Below are positions 49,001 through 62,433 of a DNA stretch of 64,000 bases, in pieces. The position numbers were made by a program, and so were the translations under genes. Numbering within the stretch: the stretch's first letter is position 1; the number at the start of each line of letters is the position of its first letter. Where the stretch lies: NCBI RefSeq assembly GCF_001638985.1, contig NW_017265152.1:624849-688848 (forward strand), written 5' to 3'. The notes beneath the pieces are model-generated. The model did not search any database. It saw only the letters and a program-made list of their open reading frames with translations, and had not been told where the DNA came from. This stretch comes from Phycomyces blakesleeanus NRRL 1555(-). Lineage: Eukaryota; Mucoromycota; Mucoromycetes; Mucorales; Phycomycetaceae.

Positions 49001-51266
49001 CTTCAGGCTCGCCAGAATGCCAGCGGAAAACCGACTCTTCGGTACCAACACGTGCCAGAATAGTCTCTGGCAAAACACCTTCTGGAACGGGAATAGGTTC
49101 ATTAATGATACCATCACCAACTTCGGCCTCGTCCATATACGATGCAATACGCTTTAGGCATACGTAACACTCGGTCAGGGTAGTAATTAATTCGGGGATC
49201 AGGACCAAAGGACTGCGGAGCATCTCAAACAAGGTGATACTAACGAATGCTACACTTGCAGTCAACTCATTCCCGGCTACCTTTGTGTACCAAATAAAGG
49301 AAGAGCATGATACTAGGACTGGAACGGTAAGATAAGTAACAAAAAACACGACTTGAATAGTAACAGCGCGGATAAGTTTTTTGATTTCAAAGCGACGTGC
49401 TGCCATAACCTTCTCTTTCCAGTTATTTTCCCATGCAAAATATTTGATCATGCGGATACCCTGTAGTAATTCGTTGACTATATCATTTCGCTTATCTTTG
49501 GCTGTCGAGTAATCTTTGAAAATCTGGGTCATTACTTTAGATATGTATGCGGTAAATGGGAAAAAGATAACCATAACACTCAGACCAATAATTGCTGCAA
49601 ATCCGAGTAGCTGGTAAAGATATATTATAGTCAGGACTGCTTCAAATGGAGCGTTGTAAAGCATCTGGAGAGTTTTTTTTTAAAAAAAAAGTTAAAAAAA
49701 TAATAACATAATATACATATATATATATTGATTAATACAGTTATCGACTTACAAAAATATAACTGGGTGTGTCTGCCAAACGATCAGCGTCAACACTCAT
49801 CAAGTTGGTAATTTTTCCAGTGTTACTGAATGGCTTCTTGGTGTCCTCGTCTTTTTCTTCTTCACCCTCAGGCTTTTCCTTCGCGATCTTGCCGGACATA
49901 TCCTTGCGTTTTAGGGTCTTTGCATAAATTTCTGCATCTAACATTGCAAAGGTCCGGACATTCCAGCGCCTGCCAGCCCATAATTGAACACCGTTAAAAG
50001 TTGCCTTCGTTAATCCAACACCGAACATGCCCAAGACATAAATATATGTCACATTGATAGGACGTCCTTGGGGATCGGCAATATACTCTAATAATTTCTG
50101 TTGGAAGTAAGGGCTCAAGTAGCCCACTAACATTGCTGCGGTCGAAAAGATGAACTGAGCCCAAATTACGCCTGTGTTGGCCTTGTAGATACGAAGAAGA
50201 ATTTTCTTGCGATTTGTGGACACAAGGGTTTCACAAAATTCGGCAAATGCAAATCGAGCCAAGTGTTGATAGGTTAGAGCATAGATGTTTTCTCTTGTCA
50301 GTTCATTTGAAATTCCAAAATATATGAGTGGGTTCATCTATAGAGCATAAAAGTGAGACCTGGGAACTCTGGGCATTATATGATATGCTTGGGGAACTTA
50401 CCCAGCCAAAAGAAATCCATTCGAACACACTAGCCGTAGCCTCCGGACTGAGCATAAGGTTCTATGGGAGCAAATTTAGTAACTATAATCTATCACATTG
50501 GATGAGTGGCTTACATTACGATAAATATCGCCATCTTTGATCTCGATCTTTTCATTATTCTTGGTTTCAATATTCTTTGGATCCAAAGGTTGTGGTGTAA
50601 TACTGGCCATCGAGAGGAGAATAGAAGATACAATAGCATTTCCAATAGCTAAATATGTCTCGTTTATAGATTGATTACTTTGTTCTTTTAGGACGCATAC
50701 TCTAGCAATTGCATCTAATGCTGCTAAGAAGAATACGGTAATAAAGAAGTAGAGATGATGCCGAGACGAATAGAGGTTATATACTGGTGAAGTGACCGAT
50801 ATTATAAATACAACACACTAAATAAAGATAGAAATAAGTTAATTATAATTCTATGAATTTGTAGTAAATCTTACCCAAATCAAAAATGGCGAAACAGCTT
50901 CAATCACTACACATGCATTATCTTTGAGACTAAATACAAGATAATATCCCCATCCAATGATTTGGACAAAGCATAGTAGAGACTGTAGAGGCTTGGATAT
51001 TTTCTGAAATTTTGTCTCAGGGCTAACCCATGTATCTTTTTCTTTTGATCCCCATCTGCGAACGACAAGAAAACCGAGAACACAAGCAAATGTACATGAA
51101 GGGAGAAGGCTCAAAGCAATTCTAAATGGCGAGTAAGAACTATGTTTCTCGGTAGCTGACTGCGAATACTTACTCCCTTTCAGTGCATTCAAATGGAGCG
51201 AAGGGATAGTCCTAAAGAGCGTGTCAGGAAGGCATATAAAGTAATACATGTTGAATTCCTTACCAT
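46095..51266 (-). CDS. ABCC/MRP-type ABC transporter, tandem copy 2 (full length)
   Basis: Eight exons in the same arrangement as copy 1: 51266-51264 (ATG only), 51211-51174, 51121-50875, 50817-50515, 50461-50402, 50337-49753, 49664-48019, 47961-46095, giving 1582 aa. All ABC motifs are intact: NBD1 GPTGSGKSS, LSGGQ and LLLDD; NBD2 GRTGSGKST, FSQGQ and IIMDEA. The second exon encodes DYPFAPFECTERE. NBD1, the second intron and the third exon are almost identical in nucleotide sequence to copy 1. The fourth exon and parts of both membrane domains have drifted (for example LKEQSNQSINETYLA against VIEQSNQPTYDTYFA). The C-terminal tail (EYDVLIEMAHQALQRDGSD) differs from copies 1 and 3. Membrane pump, probably vacuolar or plasma membrane; substrate unknown. 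Confidence 0.93.
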
Positions 51267-53917
51267 TATGTCCTCTGTTTAAAGTCTTCCGAGTATTTGG
51301 CTTTATCTGCTTTGTAAACGAAGGGAACAAGAAGGAATAAAAAGGATAAATATTATCGAGCCCAAGCTTTATAAATTGATACAAATATATATATGAAAAA
51401 AAAATACAAAGTTTGTAATGTACTACCTATTATCCATATCAACTTATCAGGATTAAAAATCAGCCTTTGTGTAATATTGATAAAAAAGGAAAATAGTACA
51501 TAAAAAATCTCAAAAAAGGGAATTTGGGATATTTTTATCGTACAAGCATATTTGTGTAATGTACAGTTCATTCCTTTAACCAAAACTTTAATATAAAATA
51601 GTTCATACTTTATTCTCATAGTAAGCTTGTTAAAGCATGTCTTATATGGCCCATCATATGATTAGTCATGTATACATATTTTCCAAGAAGATATTTGGGT
51701 ATTCCTATATTTGATTTTTGTAACCGTTACTGCGCCTTTTTATCTTTATTCAAATATGTTGCTGACATGGTACTGATTGACTCAAAACTCCTACGACTCG
51801 TATTCAAGTCGTTTAGCGTCCATTATATTGTATAATTGTGTGCACAAACTAACTTTGTATTCACTGCTATATATTTCTGGTTAATATTGATGTTTCGTAT
51901 TAAAGTTTTTTTTTATTAATTTCTTTTTTAGATATATCTAATTTTTGTATATCTCAGCTCGGTTCATTGATCCATACTTCTATTTACACCCTTACCTTTC
52001 TATCAGGCTTGAATTTCTATATTTATATCAGTGTCTTTCTGTAATTTACACGTTAGCAAGTTTAAGATCAATATATATATATATTGTGGAGGGGAGCATA
52101 ATTGTGGTTTTTTTAATTACTTTATAGCCAAGGAAATAAAATGCCTTGAGCTAAGATACTAGCTTAGATCTACTTCCGATCTCATAATTTTTGTAATTAT
52201 TAGGGCAAGCTTATTGTTAAATGAGCTGTTGAAACAGATATAATTGAAAACGGTTAGTCAATTGGTGTACCAGTACTTCAGAAGTATACTAGCTATAACT
52301 TGATTGATTGTAATTTCAGTTGATATTCGTCTGACAGGAATATCATGTAGAAATATATTATTGAGTGGCTAATTAAGTGGACTGTTTCCCGATATTCTTG
52401 GACCATGTGTGTACCCAAGTTTCCCATTTGAGTGAACATTTGTAGATAAAGTACAGATAGTATTGGATATCAAAATTTCGCATCGAACATTATGGTAATG
52501 TGGCTATAGCTGGAATACAATTGTGTAGCAATTCTTGTCACAGCAATTTCTTATGCAGATCAATGTTTCACAGGCGACAAACGTTATGGTAGAAGGGTAA
52601 TGGTCAGAAAGGTTTTTACAATTTTGACAAAAAAATCGGATAAAGTAGGGAAATTTTGCCAGATATCGAAAAATATTGTGGCATTTATGGGCTGTTAATC
52701 AAATAAAGAGTAAACATCATATACTCGTTAAAGCAAATATATTAGATACCATTATGCTCAGCAAACTGTGTGCTTCTGGACTCGGAAGTATTTCCTGATA
52801 TTTTTTATTTTTTTGGATTATTAAAGCTAAATTAGGCTTTATATGGATACATAAAGATAAATATATGTCAGTGTTGCAAAAAAGTTTCACCTGATACAGT
52901 TTTCAACCTTCCTTGGTATGACAATATTATAGTATACCGACTTAATTTTTCCACTCTCCATTCACGTAAAATTTAATTATTAAAAATACTACTGTGAATA
53001 TAGTGTCAAAGCCTAATTAAAATAACTGGACCAGTTCCCGCACGCTAGCAGGTACTATCTCAATTTTATTCATATAGAATTGTTCTATTCGTGGGACCTT
53101 TAGATTTTACATGAGAATCATACAATCTTGTGGAAAAATCTTTGAGAGAGTTTACCTACCAAATATCTTATCTTTCATAATGTCACCAATTTTGACAGCA
53201 ATAACCTTTACCGCATCTATTGACTAGGCTGACAATTCTTATTTCAAGTTTCTGTCAAAACTATTTAAATCTAACCTGGGTCTGTCTCAAGCGCTCCCAA
53301 AATAAATTCTTAAACAGCTTTAGACCCTAATTAAAGTCCATAAATACTTTCATTTTATTCACACAACTTGTCGAGCTAATTATAATTCGGATTTCTATAA
53401 ATCATGTTTCCTGTTAACAGTAATTTAAAGGAACATTATTCCTAATAATATTTGCTTATTTATTTCGCTCACTTTATATATATGTATATATTTAATAGAT
53501 TCGAGCTTATTATTTATTCTTAATAATACCAACAGCATAAGTATTTGATAAAAAGACACCAAATAGTGGCTGACACTCAGTATCTTAATAGTCATCACTT
53601 CTAGCTTATGAAATATAACTTAGCTACTAATTCGGGCAAGTTAGAAATTCATACTTTACAAGCTAGCTCTTATATACATATTAATCTGTACATACAATTC
53701 TGACTTTTTTATACAATTAATTTTTAAAAGATGAAGTTAGTTGCATTGAAATACAAGAAGAAACATATTTTAAGAGATAAATGTGCTATACAAGTAATTG
53801 GTACTGTGCAATTTTATAAAAAAAAATATTTATTTAATGCTTATATTTGCAAAAAAAAAGAGGGGGGGGGCTTATAGACCATATTGTGCATATTTATACA
53901 TTGTTGTGTATCTCTAT
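51267..53917. other. Intergenic between transporter copies 2 and 3
   Basis: No supported gene on either strand; the open frame at 51945-52127 is low-complexity. Contains the promoter side of copy 2 (the block shared with copy 1 at about 51539-51620) and the 3' flank of copy 3, with GAGGGGGGGG at about 53861-53870 close to the end of copy 3. Confidence 0.5.
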
Positions 53918-56900
53918 TTAACCTTGGCGATTGATGGTGTGTTGATCAGATTTTCCGAATATCTTGTCTGAAATGTTTAGATCTTCAGTATGTTGCGCCA
54001 TTTCGATTAACAAATCAAGTTCACCAGAATTTTCACACATTGATTTAAACAAACCAGTGCCAGCACCATTTATCAACAGGTTTGCAGGTGTGTCATATTC
54101 AACAACATTACCCTGATCAAGCACCAAAACTCGATCATAATCTATAATAGTTCTCAGGCGATGGGCAATGCAGATCAAAGTCGAGTTAACAAACTCCTCG
54201 CGAATTGTGCTTTGAATCTTCTTGTCGGTCTCGAAATCAACACTGGCAGTAGCTTCGTCCATAATAATAAGTCTGCTGTTCTTGAGCAATGCACGGGCCA
54301 TACAGAGCAGTTGACGTTGACCTTGAGAGAAGTTGTTACCACCATCGCTCACAGTTTGGCTAAGACTAGTGACAGCCCAGGTAGCATTTCCTTCTGGGAC
54401 TTCCTCATCGCGGTCTTCAGGAGCAAGGTGGGCTCGAACGAGAGATTCCCAGACCGCACTGTCTGTGTATTCTTCAAAGGGATCAAGATTGGAACGGATA
54501 GTTCCAGAAAACAAAACGGCATCTTGGGGAATAATAGTGAGCTTGGAACGAAGATCTTGCACGCCAATATGAGTAATGTCAATTCCATCGAGAATGATAC
54601 TGCCGCTGCTTGGTTCGATGAAACGGAAGAAACTAAGAGCAAGGGTACTCTTTCCTGACCCAGTGCGTCCAACAATACCCACTTTTTCGTGGGGGCGAAT
54701 GTCAAAAGAGATTCCATGAAGTACAGGGTCAAGATCTTCTGCATATCTGATCACAAGATCTTTTACTTCAACAGATGCAGTAGTAGGCCAGGCAGCAGGG
54801 GGGCGGCTTCCTTCGATGATATACGGAGGCTCCTGGTCAATCTCGAGATATTCTTGAACACGCTCAACAGAATTAAGATTAATTTCTATTTGGGTGTACT
54901 GACGAATAATCCAATAAATATTATCCAAGAAGGAACGGGCATAGAAAAGCGAGATACCGGCCATACCAGCATCAATAGTATCAAGGTTTAATACGATAAA
55001 AATACTGGCAAACAGAGAGACAAATGCACCAGCAAGTTCAACCCGAGCATACAGCCAGCGGTTGCTCATCCACAAAAGGTAAAAAGGTGAAATATATCCA
55101 TCAACTTTTTTGTAAAAATCGAGCAAGAATTTTTCTTCTTGACAATAAGCACGGATAGTAATGATTCCAGTTAGTGTTTCGGTAAAGTGGGAGTAAATGG
55201 GCGATCGGCTGACAGAGTTAAGACGCTTAAACTGACGGGAAACACGTAGATAAAGGACACCCATAACGACATACGTAGCGCCAATAACAATTGCAACGAT
55301 GATAAACTGGGGAGTGATAGCACCAATGACAATAACGGACGCAATAAAACCAGTTATACAATCAATAAACTTGCTTGCTGTGGGAGCTATATTCATGTCC
55401 ACGGTTCCAATGTCCTTGCCAAAACGATTGAGGATACGACCAACGGGAGTGGTGTCGTAGAAATGCATAGGGGCATGAACAATCCTATCCAACATTTCTT
55501 CGAACAAAGTTTTGGCACCGCGAATAGAACCCCAGTAAAGTATAACATTTTGAAGCATCTCAATGAAAATTGCAGCCAAACAGATGAACAGGTAAATAAG
55601 AATGTAGTAGTCAACACTTCTTGGCTGATCTTCCTCGTGTACCCAAGCGCGGAATACGTTTTGGCTTTTGGTGGTATCATTGACTTGGGACAATACATTT
55701 AAGACGACAGGGACTGCAGTATTAACCAAGAAGCTATCGGAATCTGTAGACCTGGTGCTGTTTGCAACCCAAAGTCTCAGCCACCTATAGTAGCCATTAT
55801 TAGTTGTTATATCCAACACATATCTGTAAAGGTTTTCTTACCAGTTCTCTCCAAATACAAATATACGAGAAACGACATATGATAGAAGTAGAACAGTCCA
55901 GAAGAACCAGCCACCACAGGCAGTAAAGTACGTCATGTACACCTTGAATTTCACTTGTCCTTTCTCAGACTTTTCTTCTTTAATCATATTATTGACTACC
56001 GCCTTGTCATCAACTAGACTAAATTCCTCGTCGGCTTGTTCAATAAGTTCTTCTTCAGCTTCTGTGTTGTCTTCAATAATTTCGTCACCCAAAATACGGA
56101 TCAGAGAACCATCTTCTCTAAGAGACTCGACAGAACCATAGCCAGTTACGTAACCACGCTCAAATCTCATGACAAATTTGGCGGCAGGTAAGCAAAGGCG
56201 TACATGATGGGTAACCAGAATTACTGTGCGCCCCTTAAGAAGATCGCCTTTAATACAACGCTGATAGATGTGCTTGGCAGTGTGTGCATCAACAGCACTA
56301 AGGCAGTCGTCCAAAAGTAGGGTCTTTGCATGTGAATAAACAGCACGGGCCAAAGAGACACGTTGTTTCTGGCCGCCAGACAAAGAGATACCCTTTTCAC
56401 CAATTTCTGTACGGTCACCATCAGGCAAGATAGACAAATCCTTGACGAGGGCGCACTGGGAGAGCACCTTTTTGTAACGAACTGGATCGAACTCTTGGCC
56501 GAACAAAATATTGTCACGGATCGAGGCATGTTGTAAAAAGGCTTGCTGGGCTACATAAGCAACCTTATTTAAGACGAGAGAGGGATACTTGGAATCAATG
56601 ATGGAATAAGTATCAAGGTCTAATTTGTTCCTGGAAGGCAAGTAAACACGTCCAGAGACAATATCCATTTCTCCCAAAAGGGCGTACAAGAAACTAGACT
56701 TTCCACTTCCGGTTGGGCCACAGATAATGCTAAGTTTGGAGGTAGGAAACTCAAAAGCAGGAACTGTAAGTGAGAAGACAGGGTGTTCATCTGGATCTAC
56801 TTCAGCGGCAACAGCATCTTCGGCTTCGGGCTCACCAGAATGCCAGCGGAAAACTGATTCCTCAACACCGATGCGAGCAAGAATGGCATCAGGAGAGACT

Positions 56901-59130
56901 CCCATTGGAACAGTTATGGGTGCATTAATTATACCATCCCCAATTTCAGGCTCATCCATATACGACGCAATACGCTTTAGACTGACCCAAGCCTCGGTCA
57001 ATGTACCCATGGTGTCAGGAATTACACTCAAGGGACGACGGAGCATCTCAAACAATGTGATACTAACGAATGCTACACTTGCAGTAAGCTCATTTCCGGC
57101 CACTTTTGTATACCAGATAAACGAAGAGCAAGAGACCAGTACTGGAACAAGAAGATAACTGACGGAAAACATGACTGAAACACTGATGGCTCGGATAAGT
57201 TTCTTGACTTCTACGCCACGTGCCTTCATAACTTTCTCCTTCCAATTGTTTTCCCAAGCGAAATATTTGACCATGCGAATACCCTGAAGCAACTCGTTGA
57301 CCAAATTGTTCCGCTTATCTTTGGATGTTGCATGCTCTCTGTAAACCTTGTCCATTAATTTAGATATGTATGCGGTAAACGGGGAAGAAAGGATAATGAC
57401 AGATAGACCAATGAGTGCTGCAAATCCGAGTAGCTGGTAAAGGTAGATCATAGCCACAGCTACTTCAACTGGGGAATTGTAAAGCATCTGGAAAGTTGTT
57501 TGAAGATTAATAACGCAATTTCATAATGTATATATGTATATATATTTTTTGATTGATTTTACTGTGATCAACTTACATAAATATAACAAGGCAAATCCGC
57601 CAGATAATCTGAATCCATGCTCATCAAATTGGTGATTTTTCCAATGCTACTAAAAGGCTTTTTATCATTTTCTGGATCTTCATCTTCATCATCTTCATCG
57701 TCTTTGCCTGTTTTTAGTGCAGTTTTTCCAGATGTGTCCTTGCGCTTTAGAGTCTTTGTGTAAATTTCACTGTTCAGCATAGAATAAGTGCGGACATTCC
57801 AACGCCTACTGAGCCATAAATTAATGCCGTTGAAACACGGTTTGATTAATCCAACAGCGAACATGCCCAGTACATAGACATATGCAACGTTGATAGAGCG
57901 GCCTTGGGGATCGGAAATGTACTCAAGCAGTTTTTGTTGAAAGTAAGGGCTCAAGTAGCTTATAAATAAAGCGGCATTTGAGAAGATGAGCTGATACCAA
58001 ATAGCACTTGCATTGGACTTGTAGATACGGAGAAGAATTTTCTTGCGATTTGTAAATGTAAGGGTGTCACAAAAATCTTCGTATGCAAAACGGGTTAAGT
58101 GTTGGTAGGTTAGAGCGTAGATGTTCTCTCGAGTCAGATCATTTGAGAATCCAAAATATGTAATTGGGTTCATCTGCAAAGTACAAATGTGAGATGATTA
58201 TTATCTTTATATATATATATATCTTCTAATCGTTATTTAATGTAATTTGTGGGAGGTAGCTAGATGTAGAGTAAGGCAGTGTAGAACTTACCCATCCAAA
58301 GGAAATCCATTCAAATATACTGGCTGTAGCTTCCGGACTGAGAATAAGGTTCTATTGGAGTAAGTTTAGTAACTTGTAATTGATTAAATTGTGTTTTTGT
58401 GGCTTACATTACGATAAACTTTGTTATCCTTGATCTCGATCTTCTCGTTGTTCTTGGCTTCAATATTCTTTGGGTCCAAAGGTTGTGGTGTAGTACCAGC
58501 AATCAAGAAAAGGGAAAAGCTGACAACAAGATTTCCAATTACAAAATAGGTATCTCGTGCAACTCTTGTAATTCTTTCTGACAGGATATATGCAGAATAA
58601 AAATCGGCAGAAAGTGACAAGAAGAAGATGCTGACAAAGAAGTAGAGGTGATGGCGGGATGAAAATAGGGTATAAGATGGTGCGGTAACTGAGATAATAA
58701 ATAAGGCAGACTATAATTTGAATTGGATAAGCAACTGTGGATATTTAATTATGTGTGTATATGTATATGTATATGTATATTACCCAAATAAATAGTGGAG
58801 AGACTGAACTGATTACTCTACATGCGCTGTCCATGGGGCTGATTGTGAGATAGTAGACATATCCGATGGCTTTGGCAAGGCAAAGAAGAGATTGAGAAAT
58901 ACCAAGCGGTTTCCAGAGTGTATTATTAGGACCGACCCATGTATATTTTCTTTTTGAGCCCCATCTAGAAGCAAATAGATATAAACTGGCCAAAACAAAG
59001 ATCCCAAGCGGAATTAAATCCACCGCAACATCTTTGTCAGAGCACTGTAGTGTCGCAACAGGATAACCCTAGGTAATCTAAAGTTTAGTGATCTGCTGTA
59101 TTCTTGTGAAAGTAAAGGACTATTTACCAT
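53918..59130 (-). CDS. ABCC/MRP-type ABC transporter, tandem copy 3 (full length)
   Basis: Seven exons: 59130-59128 (ATG only), 59068-58784, 58710-58408, 58351-58292, 58173-57577, 57487-55842, 55784-53918, giving 1586 aa. Compared with copies 1 and 2 it lacks the second intron, so the exon after the ATG is 285 nt. It is the most diverged copy in TMD0 and TMD1 (GYPVATLQCSDKDVAVDLIP at the N-terminus), and its linker after TMD1 has an acidic insert (DDEDDEDEDPENDKK). NBD1 around LSGGQ and NBD2 around FSQGQ remain nearly identical to the other copies. NBD motifs are complete, with the same Asp in place of the NBD1 catalytic Glu. The C-terminal tail (ENSGELDLLIEMAQHTEDLN) matches copy 1 rather than its neighbour copy 2. 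Substrate unknown. Confidence 0.93.
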
Positions 59131-62100
59131 TGCTTTGTTCTACGGAAATATACTTGGTTTGAATATTATTTCGGTAAAAGGAAAGTAGATAAGAGTATTA
59201 CTTAAGAAATTTTTGGTTGGATTTATACTTGGTCATTAAAAAAAATGAAGGAATAACATAGTAGTCGTACTGATAAACCTAAAACCTAAAGTATAAAACT
59301 TAAGGTACAAAGCACAAGACATATAGCTTCATTATATTTACCCACATCCTCTAAATAGCAATTGCTTCTCAAATGGGTATCTAACTTTATAAGTTTTCCA
59401 ATTATCAGGGTTCTTTTTTCTAAAATAAATAAATAAATGAGTAAGACAAAGAGAATGTCTTTGAATGACATTAAATTAATATGGTTGTTACGCAAAAAAA
59501 AAACACTTCTTGTAAAGATAATGATCTAAAAATGTTGTAAAAATAAGTAAATTGTTCTAGATTCTTGATTTCTAAGCTGGTACTGTCTATAATAACCAAT
59601 TAATTACAATTTTTACGGTCAATGACAATACTAAAAAGAGTCTCCAGCTCGGGAGGTAGGCACGAAAATATTTGTGTGTAACGTACTTGCCGCAGCAACT
59701 TCTTATAAATCAATTAAGAACTAAAACCAAAGCACACACACAGCACACGCGATCCCAGAAGAAATAAGAACCATATTATTTAATGCTTTTTGAAATTGGC
59801 TTATTCATCTTTATAAGTTGAGAAAATACAACACGCAATAATTTAATGTTGTAAGATGATGTACGAAATTACTATAGAATTTTCTATAGTTCAAAGCATC
59901 TTAAGCCAAAGAATGATGGAATAAAGCAAGAGCCTTTTTTATTGGTGTGAAATAATCTGTCTTTTTTCTTTAATGTGAATCAATCCACTCTGCTGCAATA
60001 TTGTTGCGCAGTAACCTCTCTGGAGTATACACTCCGCTCATTCTAGAGACCAACAATCAGTTTAGCCATGCATTGCACATTCATTTTTCGTACACGACCA
60101 TCGTTGTTTACAGTAAATCAATTGCCTTTTGATGGGATAGCTATCAGGTGGTAATGGCAGATATTCGATGACCTCAATTCTATATAGCTCTTTCTTTTTA
60201 ATTCAGCCAATTAATAGTGCTTACTACATTTCTGGGAAAACGAATAAATTAAATACGAAGATAAAGACAAAGGCAAAGCCATTATCTTTCAAAAGCATGA
60301 TCTAGAAGGTTAACAGAAATCTTCTTAAAATTAAACCAGCAGATATTCTCGGTAATAATACCAGCAGATCTCTGGCCATAGGTGTGGTCTTTGTCTGGTT
60401 AAATCGTAAAATACAACCTACTGATTTGATCAACGCCTTTTCCTCTATCAAATATACGGATTTTCATTTCACTCCCCTCCTCCCCTTTCTTCTTATTATG
60501 CTTTATATTATCTTTCTTATTAATGTATTTTTACTGATGGTACTATAAATATGAAAAAGGCACTTCAAATTTGGTTGTAGATTTCGCTTGTCAAGTTGTA
60601 ATCTTAGTGACATGTTTTTGTCGCGTAAAACAAAGAAAAAAATAGAGCAATAGTCCAGCTTTCTTTAATTATATCATAATACTATGATCCAAAGCTCTCT
60701 ATTATATACATATATCTCTGTTTCTGAGTGTAATTGTATATATATATATATACTGTTACAATCCAATACGCTTCTTTAACTCGCCTTAATGCACAAAAGA
60801 TATATATTCTTTGTTTTCGTAGTCTGTGCTTATTTTGTTTTTGGCTTTTCTTTATTATTATTTGTTCCTTTAAAGTTTATTCTTATATTCTGTAGATCTT
60901 CTACTGGATAAGCCAAAACTATAAATTGTACGCAATAAAAAAAATAAAGAAAATGATCAAATATATATATAGTCTATTTAAGATTATAGTTGGTGTTCCA
61001 TCAAAGTTTCATTATGTGGCACTAATCCTGTACATTGGAAATGTCACTGTAATGAAATGCGAGATATATATATATATATATAAAATTTGTATATAAATTA
61101 CTGACATAAACCCCTTTTTTGGATATAATCAAGCTTTATTGCTGATATTCAAATTCCCAGATATTTCCTATTATTTATTTTTGCGTCCTTCCTGATCCTT
61201 CGCGCGAAATCCCAAAAATAGACCTGTATATACTACTGGCTGGTATAGAAAGAAACCTAATTGTATTTCCTACCATGTGGTGTGTCAGGAAAAAAAAACC
61301 TTATTTATGTGTATATGTGGTTATATATTTATGACACCATAAATAGACATAAAAGTATACATGAATATCTATAGAATATTTGAATCATCTTTGGAATACT
61401 TCTTTAAACTTTGATAATTACAGTGCCTAGCTAGCTTGTTTATATTGGCTTAAAACAAAACAGAAATATTATAAATAAAGTAATTGTTTTTACAACATAC
61501 CCCAAGAATATTAGAATATTTTGTACATCGTTTATTTTAGGTTTGTGTAAAGCAATTGTATGTTCCAATTTTTCCCAAATAAACGCTTTAATAATCTTGA
61601 TATCGATTTTTATTTTCTAAAAAAAGAAATAATAATAATAATAGATATAAATTGCCGGGCAATTGATTGTAAGTATCGGTAAAAATACAAATAAAAGTGG
61701 AACAGACAAAGCTAACGTTAAGCATTACACATCCATATATATATATATAATTCTCCAACTAGCCTTTATAAATATTTTAAAAAGATAAGAGAAAAAGTGT
61801 GACTTGAAGACACCCTAAAATAGGACATTGCTTTACAGAGTAATTACTCGGGTATTAGTCAGGTACACTAAAATAAATGCGATTCTCACAGGCAATGCTT
61901 TCAATTACAATGAATTAAGCGTCATCTCTGCCTCACGTGCCTGAATCCAACATATGCTTGATACAATCTAAACAGATGAATTGCAAACCAAGTCAATTCA
62001 CCGAAAACCAGACATATCCAACAATATTAATGACCTAGACCCTTGGTAAAACTAGCCTTCAAGTCAAATGCGAGTAGCATACAATCCAGTATGTCCATAT

Positions 62101-62433
62101 GGAAGACAATAATGAGCTTTTAGCTACACAATTTACCCAAATTATGTCTTACTTCTGATCCAATTTTTCCTTAGCAGGCCGTTTTGCACATGGATATTGT
62201 ATCTCGATTGAATTTTTGGTGAGCAAGAGGTATGATGACGATGAAGTTTAAAAAGTGTCTTGACAGAAATCACAGCACAAAATGCCAAATATTATACATT
62301 AAGCAAGCTTAAAAGAACCATCGCTTATTTAATGTCAGTGGTACCATTACATCTATAGAGGGGTGGGGGTAAAACTGACGAAAGTTCATATAACAGGACT
62401 CATTTTCAAAAGGGATCTTTACAATCATTGATA
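59131..62433. other. Gene-poor region, no gene seen
   Basis: The 5' flank of copy 3 is at the left. The rest is AT-rich with several (TA)n tracts (about 60740, 61065-61085, 61735-61748). No open frame of interest, no RNA gene recognised. Confidence 0.5.
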
